A stretch of DNA of 64,000 nucleotides from Streptomyces sp. NBC_00162 (lineage in GTDB: Bacteria; Actinomycetota; Actinomycetes; Streptomycetales; Streptomycetaceae), in NCBI RefSeq assembly GCF_024611995.1, contig NZ_CP102509.1, forward strand, positions 1,674,001-1,738,000, given 5' to 3'. Every line of letters begins with the position of its first letter. Position 1 is the stretch's first letter. Below are positions 57,586-64,000 of the stretch, in pieces. The notes under the pieces were generated by a model. The model did not search any database. It saw only the letters and a program-made list of their open reading frames with translations, and was not told where the DNA came from. A program made the translations under genes and the position numbers.

Positions 57586-58595
57586 GTGAAGAGAATGCAT
57601 CGTGAGATATTCGCCGGGTCGGCGGCGGTCGCGGTACTGCTGCTGACTTCCGGATGTGGACTCGCCGAGAAACCGCCGGGAAAGGGAAGTGCGGTACAGC
57701 CGGTGGGCGACAGCCAGAAGATCGGATCTCCCTACGGCGCGGACGGCGGGGACGGAGCGTACGGGTCGGGTTCCGGGGCGAATCCCGCCTACGGGGACAG
57801 CGGCTCCGGCGCCGCCCCGGCGGGCGCGGCCGGCAAGAACGGTCCGGCCGGGCAGCTGAAGGTGGCCGAGGTCCCGAACCTGGGCGGCGCGGTCACCGAC
57901 AGCGAGGGCTTCACGCTCTACCGGTTCGACAAGGACACGCCCAAGCCCCCAAGTCAGCCTGCGAAGGGGACTGCGCCACGGCGTGGCCGGCCGTGGCGGC
58001 GGACGACGTCACCGCAGGCGAGGGGATCGACGCGGGCCTGCTCGGCTCGGTCGCCCGGGCCGACGGCACCCGGCAGCTGACCCTGGCGGGCTGGCCCGTG
58101 TACCGCTACGCGAAGGACACCAAGGCCGGGGACACGCTCGGTGAGGGCGTCGGCGGAACCTGGCACGTGCTGGGAGCCGATGGAAAGCCGGCCGCCGCCG
58201 CGGCCGCCGCCGACAAGAAGGCGCCGGCGCAGGGCGCCGAACTGTCCGTCGCGCAGAATCCCATGCTCGGCGGGATCCTCGCGGACGCGGAGGGCCGCAC
58301 TCTCTACCGGTTCGACAAGGACAGCGCCTGGCCGATGAAATTCGGCTGCCTCGATGCCTGCCTGGACACGTGGAAGCCGGCCAAGCCGGTGGACAAGTCG
58401 AAGGTGTCGGGAATTGCCGCCGAACTGGTCGGCTCCGTGAAGCGTCCCGACGGTTCGGAACAATTGACGATCGATTGCTGGCCGGTCTATTTGTTCACCG
58501 GCGACAAGGCGCCCGGAGACATCACCGGGCACAACAAGCAGGGCCTCTGGTTCGCCGTGACCGACAAGGGAAAGAAGGCGAAGGCGGCGCACTAA
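57586..58595 (+). CDS. Repeat lipoprotein with YxFxxD motifs, frame break at 57946-57950
   Basis: GTG 57586 follows AAGGAG. The lipobox is LTSGC. A Gly/Ser/Tyr linker leads to two repeats of a domain family marked Y-x-[FWY]-x-x-D: YRFDKD and YRYAKD in the first, YRFDKD and YLFTGD in the second, each with paired Cys (ACEGDC; GCLDAC). The frame shifts at a run of five C; one restored base gives 336 residues. It follows the NuoF-ferredoxin and cytochrome b genes, suggesting a surface electron or metal partner, which is inference. Confidence 0.82.
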
Positions 58596-58605
58596 CAGAG
58601 GCCCC

Positions 58606-58650
58606 GGGGTCGTGGTGCCCGGTCCCCTCCCACCTGGGCACCACGACCCC
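58606..58650. terminator. Terminator after the repeat lipoprotein gene
   Basis: GGGGTCGTGGTGCCC (58606-58620) pairs perfectly with GGGCACCACGACCCC (58636-58650), loop of 15, eleven bases after the stop. Confidence 0.75.
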
Positions 58651-58682
58651 GCCCCCGATCAGCCGGCGAGGAAGAGAGAGTC

Positions 58683-59129
58683 ATGCCGCCGTCAACCGCC
58701 CGACCGCACAGTCGTGTTCTCCGTACCGTCGTGGTGGCGGTGGCCGCCGCGTGCGCCCTGCTGCCGGCCGGCGGCTGCGCCGGAAGTCCGGCGGCCTCGC
58801 ACGGCGGCCCGGCCGAGGAGAGCCGGGCACCGTCCACCTCGATCGAGGAGATCGCCGCCGCTGTCGGCTGCACCGCCCAAGTGGACATCCAGGCTGAGGA
58901 GTTGCGCGAGGGAGGCTGCCAGAGCGAACAGGGCGCCTTCCGTATGGTCACCTTCGCCGCCGACGAGGGAATGCGCTCCTGGCTGACCGAGGCCCGGATG
59001 TACGGCGGCACCTACCTGGTGGGGAGCCGCTGGGTGGTCACCACCCCGTCGGCGGATGCCCTGACCGCCCTGCGCGGCCGCATCGGCGGCGCCCTCGAGA
59101 CCGGCTCCGCGCACGAGGGCCATCACTGA
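58683..59129 (+). CDS. Small putative lipoprotein
   Basis: A 148-residue protein. The signal region VVVAVAAACALLPAGGC ends in a lipobox-like sequence with Cys at residue 32. The mature part is about 115 residues with two Cys (VGCTAQ, EGGCQSE) and ends EGHH. I do not recognise a family; similar small secreted proteins that predict a membrane-facing stress or metal role are common in Streptomyces. A GAAGAGAG ribosome site precedes it, and the terminator upstream separates it from the electron-transfer operon. Confidence 0.7.
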   Translation: MPPSTARPHSRVLRTVVVAVAAACALLPAGGCAGSPAASHGGPAEESRAPSTSIEEIAAAVGCTAQVDIQAEELREGGCQSEQGAFRMVTFAADEGMRSWLTEARMYGGTYLVGSRWVVTTPSADALTALRGRIGGALETGSAHEGHH

Positions 59130-59318
59130 CCACTCCGGTCGTCGAACGCGCCGACCGCGCCGAGCTCGCCGACCGCACCGACTGCGGCGTGTCGGCCAGT
59201 TGTCCGGATATCGGCTCATTCGTGAGACGCATATGCCCCGGCCTTCGGGATGATTCGCCCCGCCTCCGCATACAACAAGGTGAGCGGGTAAGCGACTTCA
59301 CCGAAAGGAACGGCAATC

Positions 59319-60893
59319 GTGCGCATGAAACGCCTCGCACCGCTGCTCGCCGCCGCCGGACTCATCGCGTCCACCGTCCCCCTGCTGACCGCGACCCAGG
59401 TCTCCGCCGCTTCGGCACCGGAGTACCTGAGCCAGAAGCCCTCCTGGCACCGGTGCAGCCCGGACCAGCCGGCCTCGTACGAGTGCGCCACCCTCAAGGT
59501 CCCGCTCGACTACCGGCGTCCCCAGGGCACCACGATCGACCTCGCGATATCCCGGGTGAAGAGCGAGAACCCCGCCAAGCGGCACGGCGTCATGCTCCTC
59601 AACCCGGGCGGCCCGGGCGGGCCCGGGCTCGATCTGCCGCTGGCGATGGGCGAGATGATGGCCAAGGACGTACGGGACCAGTACGACCTCATCGGCTTCG
59701 ATCCGCGCGGCGTCGGCTCCAGCAGCCCGATCACCTGCGGACTCACCGACGCCGAGCAGAACTTCGACCGGCCGTACCGGCCCGAGACCTTCTCCTCCGA
59801 CGTGACGTGGGCGCGCACGGTCGCCGACAAGTGCCGCGAGAACGCCGGCTCGGTGCTCCCGCACATCACCACCCGCAACACGGCGCGCGACATGGACACG
59901 ATCCGCGCGGTGCTGGGCGAGCGCAAGGTCTCGTACCTGGGCTACTCGTACGGGACCTACCTCGGCGCGGTGTACTCGCAGATGTTCCCCGAGCGGACCG
60001 ACCGTTTCGTACTGGACAGCGGTGTGGACCCGAAGATGATCTGGCGCGGCATGATCCAGGTGTGGGCGACCGAGGCCGAGCCCGCCTTCGCGCGGTGGAC
60101 GGGCTGGGCGGCCGAGCGGTCGGCCGAGTACGGGCTCGGCGACACCCCGAAGGCCGTGTCCGACACCTTCTGGGCGCTGGTGGCACGCGCCGACAAGGAG
60201 CCCATCGACTTCGAGGGGCAGAAGATCAGCGGAGACCTGATCCGGTCCGCGCGCGGGGTGTTCTTCTACCCGGCGCAGGCCACCCCGCTGGTCGTGGCCC
60301 TCAAGGCCGCGGCCGAGGGCAAGCCGCAGCCCGCGGGACCGGACACCGCCGAGCTGAAGCGGCTGCTCACCGGCGACAGGGCAGCCGCGCCCGCCTCGGA
60401 CAACGGCACCGCCGTCTTCTGGTCCGTGGTGTGCGGGGACACCGGCAGCTGGCCCCGCTACGCCGAGCAGTACGAGCGGGACGCCGCGAAGGACAAGATC
60501 AAGTACCCGCTGTACGGGGACTTCGCGTCCAACATCAAGCCCTGCGCCTTCTGGGACCGGCCTGTCGAGTCGGCCACGCCCATGAACAAGAAGGCGAACG
60601 TGCTGACGGTGCAGAACGAGTGGGACTCGCAGACTCCGCTGAGCAGCGGCCAGGGCATGCACCGCGCGCTCAAGGGCTCGCGGATGGTGCTGGTGGCCGG
60701 CGGTGAGGGCCACGGCGTGTACATGACCGACCCCACGTCCTGCGCCGACGCCCAGGTCAACACGTACCTGACCACGGGCCGGCTGCCCGCCGAGGACGTG
60801 ACCTGCCAGACCGGGCCGGCCGCGGCCGAGCGGAGCGACTCCGCGACGCCGTCCAAGCCGCTGCCGATCCCGTCCGGCCCCGGGCGGTTCTGA
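59319..60893 (+). CDS. Secreted tripeptidyl-aminopeptidase-like alpha/beta hydrolase
   Basis: A 524-residue protein from GTG 59319 (ATG 59325 is possible), with AAAGGAA upstream. A Sec signal peptide covers about residues 1-31. The catalytic triad is visible: Ser in LGYSYGTYLG, Asp in QNEWDSQTP, His in GGEGHGVY. The oxyanion segment is LNPGGPGGPG. Architecture matches the Streptomyces SlpD/Tap family, which takes tripeptides from protein N-termini outside the cell. It converges on the SRPBCC gene with a three-base gap. Confidence 0.9.
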   Translation: MRMKRLAPLLAAAGLIASTVPLLTATQVSAASAPEYLSQKPSWHRCSPDQPASYECATLKVPLDYRRPQGTTIDLAISRVKSENPAKRHGVMLLNPGGPGGPGLDLPLAMGEMMAKDVRDQYDLIGFDPRGVGSSSPITCGLTDAEQNFDRPYRPETFSSDVTWARTVADKCRENAGSVLPHITTRNTARDMDTIRAVLGERKVSYLGYSYGTYLGAVYSQMFPERTDRFVLDSGVDPKMIWRGMIQVWATEAEPAFARWTGWAAERSAEYGLGDTPKAVSDTFWALVARADKEPIDFEGQKISGDLIRSARGVFFYPAQATPLVVALKAAAEGKPQPAGPDTAELKRLLTGDRAAAPASDNGTAVFWSVVCGDTGSWPRYAEQYERDAAKDKIKYPLYGDFASNIKPCAFWDRPVESATPMNKKANVLTVQNEWDSQTPLSSGQGMHRALKGSRMVLVAGGEGHGVYMTDPTSCADAQVNTYLTTGRLPAEDVTCQTGPAAAERSDSATPSKPLPIPSGPGRF

Positions 60894-60896
60894 CCG

Positions 60897-61349
60897 CTAC
60901 CGCTTGAGGGACGCCTCCGCGGCCGCCTTGATGCGGCGGCCGAAGGCGGGGGCGTCCTTGCGGGCGGCGCTCGCGGCGAAGCCGACGAGCAGTTTGCCGA
61001 GGCCGTGCCCCTCGAGGGTATTGAAGATCCGGACCCGGGTGCGGCCGCCGGGGAGGGTCTCGAGGTCGTAGCCGCCCTCCGCGGTGACCAGGTTCCGGCT
61101 CTGTTCCGTCCAGCGGATCAGGTGCGGCGGCTCGAAGCCGACGATGCGAAACTCCCGGCCGGTCTTCATCCCGGCGTCCTTGACCGTGCTTCGGAAGACC
61201 GTGCCGAGCGCGGTCGGGCCGTCGGGGGTCTTGGTGATCTCCTGGACGCGCGGGCTGAACTCGGGGTCGTTGCGGCCGTCGGCGAGGTAGGCGAAGACCT
61301 CGTCGACCGGCCGGTCGATCTCGACGCTCGCCTCGAACTCTCCGGACAT
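60897..61349 (-). CDS. SRPBCC (START-like) family protein
   Basis: A 150-residue protein from ATG 61349 with GAGGAG upstream. The ASVEIDRPVDEVFAYLAD start is typical of polyketide-cyclase-like SRPBCC proteins that bind a hydrophobic ligand in a deep cavity. It follows the MFS gene by 29 bases on the same strand. No enzymatic residues can be named. Confidence 0.85.
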   Translation of the reverse strand: MSGEFEASVEIDRPVDEVFAYLADGRNDPEFSPRVQEITKTPDGPTALGTVFRSTVKDAGMKTGREFRIVGFEPPHLIRWTEQSRNLVTAEGGYDLETLPGGRTRVRIFNTLEGHGLGKLLVGFAASAARKDAPAFGRRIKAAAEASLKR

Positions 61350-61378
61350 GTCTGCTCCTCGCTCCCGGTCCCCCGGCT

Positions 61379-62746
61379 TCATGATCCCAGACCCCCTTCC
61401 CCACCGCACGGCACGTGCTGCTTCCGGGCCGTGGAGCGGGGACTCAGCGGCGTCAGCAGTCCGGCGCCGAGCACCAGCAGGCAGAAGGCGCCGGCGGCCA
61501 GACTGACCGCCGGGACCCCGTGGCGGGCGGCCAGCACCGTGAGCACGGCCGCGCCCACCGGGCCCGAGGCGTTGTGCACCGTCCAGAAGGCGGAGGTGAC
61601 ACGCCCGAGCAGGTGGTCGGGGGTCACCTCCTGGCGCAGGGTCATGCTGCAGACCCCGCCCAGGGTCAGCCCGAACATGAATACGGCGGCCAGTGCGGCG
61701 ATCACCGGCATGCTGCGGCTGACCCCGGTCACCGCCACCGCGATCCCGATCATCGCGACCGAGGCCAGCCAGCAGGGGCCGAAGCCGAAGGTCCGGCGCA
61801 GCCGCCCTGCGGTGAGGGCCGCGGTGACGACGCCGGTCCCGCTCACGGCGATCACATAGCCGACGGTGGCGGCGTCCCGGCCCAGATCGTGCTGGACCCG
61901 GTAGATCAGCAGGTCGGTGGCGCCCATGGTGACGAAGGTCAGCAGGGTGAGCAGCACCGTCAGCGGGCGCAGGAGGGCGTGCGTCCACAGGAAGCGGAAT
62001 CCGACGACGAACACCTCGCGGAACACCCCCGCGGCCGCCGGTTCGGCACGATCGACGGCGGGCTTGCCGAACGTCACCCAGGCCAGGCTGGCGGCGGAGA
62101 CGAGGAAGGTGGCGCCGTCCACGGCCAGCGCCCGGTCCGGGCCGGCCGCGGCCGTGAGGAACCCGGCCGCCACGGGCCCGAGGAGGGTACCGACGGCGAA
62201 GGTGCCCATCAGCCGCCCGTTGGCGGCGGTGAGGTCCTCGGTGCGCACCAGATGCGGCACGGCGGTCACGTAGGCCACGTCGAACAGCGTCTTCAGTACG
62301 GTGGCCAGCGCGGTCAGCACGTACAGCAGCCAGACCCGGGGCCCGGCGGCCCACCACACGACCGGCACCGCGCAGAACAGCACGGCGCGCAGCAGATCGC
62401 AGGCGATCATGAGCCTTCGGCGGTCCGCCCGGTCCACCACGTACCCGGCGAACAGCCCCGTGCCGATGCCGGTGACCCCGGAGATGACGGTGATCAGGCC
62501 CATCTGCACGATGGACCCGGTCGCGTGGAGGACGAGCAGTGGCAGCGCGAGCAGCGAGATGGACCCGCCGAGGACGGACAGCGCCTGGCCGAGCCAGAAG
62601 ACGTTGAAGTCCTTGTTCCGCCCCAACGGGCGGCGCTCACAGTGGGTTCCGGCTTCCGCTGAGATGGTCCAGTCCCTTCTGACGTGGCCCGTGACAGTCG
62701 GGACGCCGACCCCGGGACGGTAAGGGACGAGATCCCGGACTGTCAC
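61379..62746 (-). CDS. MFS transporter, macrolide-efflux-like
   Basis: A 455-residue protein if GTG 62746 is the start; the family usually starts closer to NKDFNVFWLGQALS (residue 44), so the first part may be untranslated. About 12 membrane helices and the loop motif GYVVDRADRRRLM place it with MFS_3/MdfA-type exporters. Direction outward is expected. The ligand is unknown, and the linked SRPBCC gene may handle the same compound. Confidence 0.82.
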   Translation of the reverse strand: MTVRDLVPYRPGVGVPTVTGHVRRDWTISAEAGTHCERRPLGRNKDFNVFWLGQALSVLGGSISLLALPLLVLHATGSIVQMGLITVISGVTGIGTGLFAGYVVDRADRRRLMIACDLLRAVLFCAVPVVWWAAGPRVWLLYVLTALATVLKTLFDVAYVTAVPHLVRTEDLTAANGRLMGTFAVGTLLGPVAAGFLTAAAGPDRALAVDGATFLVSAASLAWVTFGKPAVDRAEPAAAGVFREVFVVGFRFLWTHALLRPLTVLLTLLTFVTMGATDLLIYRVQHDLGRDAATVGYVIAVSGTGVVTAALTAGRLRRTFGFGPCWLASVAMIGIAVAVTGVSRSMPVIAALAAVFMFGLTLGGVCSMTLRQEVTPDHLLGRVTSAFWTVHNASGPVGAAVLTVLAARHGVPAVSLAAGAFCLLVLGAGLLTPLSPRSTARKQHVPCGGEGGLGS

Positions 62747-62793
62747 TCGCGTTTCCGGCGGTCCGATCGGCCCACGGGTCGGGCCCGCTCCCC

Positions 62794-63186
62794 GCGTTCG
62801 CTCACGAGCTCGCCTGCCATCCGCGGGCGGCGCTCACCTTCTACTGGCCGGAACACGGCCGGCAGGTGCGGGTGCGCGGATCCGTCACCCCGGGCTCGGC
62901 CCAGGACAACGCGGCCGACTTCCTCGGCCGCTCGGCCACCGCACGCGCGGAGGACCTGCTGGGCCGCCAGAGCCAGTACCTGACGGATCCCGCCGAGCAG
63001 GAACACGCCCTCGAGAAGTCCCTGGCCCTGATCGGGCGGGAGCCGTCGCTCGTCGACTCGGCCTGGACGCTCTACACCCTCGCCCCGGCCGAGGTGGAGT
63101 TCTGGCAGGCGACCGAGAGCCGCGTCCACACGCGTCTGCGCTACGAACGTTCCCGAGACGGCTGGGAACGCCTTCCCCTCTGGCCC
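62794..63186 (+). pseudogene. 5'-truncated pyridoxamine-phosphate-oxidase-like remnant
   Basis: The frame shows ELACHPRAALTFYWPEHGRQ, GRQSQYLTDPAEQ, SLVDSAWTLY and EFWQATESRVHTRLRYER, matching the C-terminal two thirds of PNPOx-family proteins. The N-terminal FMN-site part is absent: upstream the frame meets stops at 62680 and 62692 and has no start codon before GTG 62849, inside the domain. No stop follows; the frame remains open into the next gene. Unlike other broken genes here, one base would not repair it. Confidence 0.7.
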
Positions 63187-63191
63187 TCGGG

Positions 63192-63210
63192 ACGCCGGCA
63201 CAACCGGCGT
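63192..63210. terminator. Small hairpin after the remnant
   Basis: ACGCCGG (63192-63198) and CCGGCGT (63204-63210), loop cacaa; plausible former end of the pdxH-like gene. Confidence 0.35.
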
Positions 63211-63261
63211 GCCAGGGACGGCACTTCCCACTGCTCCTGCTCACGAGGCGAGGTAAGGCCC

Positions 63262-64000
63262 ATGACCACACGCACCCGCGACGGCAGCGCCGGCGACGTC
63301 GACTACGGCGCCATCGGCTCCGGATACTCCGGCTACCGCCGGCCCGACCCCCGCATAGCCCAGGCCATCGCCGAGGCCCTCCACGGTGCCCGCACCGTGC
63401 TCAACGTCGGCGCCGAACGCTCGCGCGGCGCCGAGCTGGAGCTGCTGCGCGGCGCCCTGGCGGCGGAGGTCCCCGTGCTCGGGGTCGGAATCGGCGCGCA
63501 GCTGCTGGCCGTGGCGGCCGGCGGCGCCGTCCGCCACGGCCAGGACGCGGGGATCGGCCGGGGAACCGTACGGACCGCTCCGGCGGCGGGCTCCGATCCC
63601 CTGTTCGCCGGTGTTCCGCCGGAGCCGTCCCGGCTGCGGTACTGGCACGGCGACACGGTGGACCTCCCCGCCGGGGCCGTGGTCCTGGCCTCGGACGAGC
63701 GCCGCCGGGTACGGGCGTTCCGCATCGGCGGCAGCGCCTGGGGCCTGCACTTCCCGGTCGAAGCCGACACCTCGGCCGGGGACGGGCCGGCGCGCTCCAC
63801 GCCGGAGCAGTTGCCGGGCCTGCTGCTGGCGCGGTTCGCCGCGCTCGTGACCGCCCGCGCCGAACCACCGGCTGGCACCTCACGACCTACGACGACGCCG
63901 AACGGCACTTCCTCGCCCGGGCCGTCCCCGCGCGCTGACCCCACCGGTCGACAAGCCCGCCACCGTCACCGGGTGGTTGCCGCCCGTTCGCGCCACCAGT
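63262..64000 (+). CDS. Methyltransferase N-terminus joined to glutamine-amidotransferase-like domain, to window edge
   Basis: ATG 63262 has GAGGTAAGG upstream. Residues 10-52 (DYGAIGSGYSGYRRPDPR, ARTVLNVGA) look like the start of a SAM methyltransferase. At once after this a class-I amidotransferase fold begins (GAELELLRGAL, PVLGVGIGAQLLAVA, YWHGDTVDLP, WGLHFPVEAD, FAALVTARAE). Gly replaces the nucleophile Cys, so it should not hydrolyse glutamine. The frame stays open to base 64000. In the frame one base apart, RTTGWHLTTYDDAERHFLAR ends at a stop at 63936-63938, which may be the real end after an indel near 63859. Confidence 0.6.
   Translation, partial: MTTRTRDGSAGDVDYGAIGSGYSGYRRPDPRIAQAIAEALHGARTVLNVGAERSRGAELELLRGALAAEVPVLGVGIGAQLLAVAAGGAVRHGQDAGIGRGTVRTAPAAGSDPLFAGVPPEPSRLRYWHGDTVDLPAGAVVLASDERRRVRAFRIGGSAWGLHFPVEADTSAGDGPARSTPEQLPGLLLARFAALVTARAEPPAGTSRPTTTPNGTSSPGPSPRADPTGRQARHRHRVVAARSRHQ

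Overview
The window is high-GC actinomycete DNA, most likely Streptomyces or a close relative. Very GC-rich third codon positions, frequent GTG starts with AGGAGG-type ribosome sites, translational overlaps (GTGA, ATGA), Tat and lipoprotein signals, LacI/DeoR/PaaX/PucR regulators and actinomycete lineage families (DUF2252, DUF4142, CYP157-like P450) all fit. I saw no rRNA, tRNA, CRISPR array, transposase, PKS or NRPS gene.

Layout. 1-3.1 kb: a DUF2252 gene cut by the left edge and an ABC exporter. 3.2-16.6 kb: a galactoside-use locus. A minus-strand operon (lacI-type regulator, GH42 beta-galactosidase, secreted GH5) diverges from an operon for a sugar ABC importer and a GH31 glycosidase. It is followed by galT-galK facing a DeoR regulator. 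Two matching LacI operators lie in the divergent region. 16.6-21.1 kb: a Tat-exported 838-residue protein of unknown function overlapping a LodB-like flavoprotein, then a PaaX regulator. 21.2-30 kb: a salicylate-to-gentisate pathway (CoA ligase, fused FAD hydroxylase/OYE reductase, thioesterase, nitrilase, gentisate dioxygenase, FAA-family hydrolase, maleate isomerase), which gives a thiol-cofactor-independent route to fumarate and pyruvate.

30-36 kb: a compact set of two PAP2 phosphatase paralogues, a LacI regulator, a CYP157-like P450 lacking ExxR and an MFS transporter. Copies of a GTTACACGTGTAAC-type palindrome recur across it, suggesting one small regulon. One PAP2 paralogue has lost both catalytic histidines. 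36-49.8 kb: tartrate-dehydrogenase-like enzyme, LysR, metallo-beta-lactamase-fold hydrolase, carboxylesterase, SpoIIE-type phosphatase, PolX, CapA-like protein, CASTOR/POLLUX-like channel and a Tat-exported L-amino-acid-oxidase-like enzyme. 50-61 kb: exported DUF4142 and DUF1996 proteins, an ECF sigma factor, a PucR-type regulator with a Gln/Glu-rich insert, a predicted membrane-to-surface electron-transfer set (cytochrome b-like protein, NuoF-ferredoxin fusion, repeat lipoprotein) and a secreted tripeptidyl-aminopeptidase-like hydrolase. 61-64 kb: SRPBCC protein, MFS exporter, a 5'-truncated pdxH-like remnant and a methyltransferase/amidotransferase chimera running to the right edge.

Quality caveat. 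Twelve frame breaks each lie at a run of four or five G or C, and restoring one base to the run rejoins a full-length family member every time. Corrected lengths are all multiples of three. I therefore treat these genes as probably intact with consensus errors, and mark the break positions.
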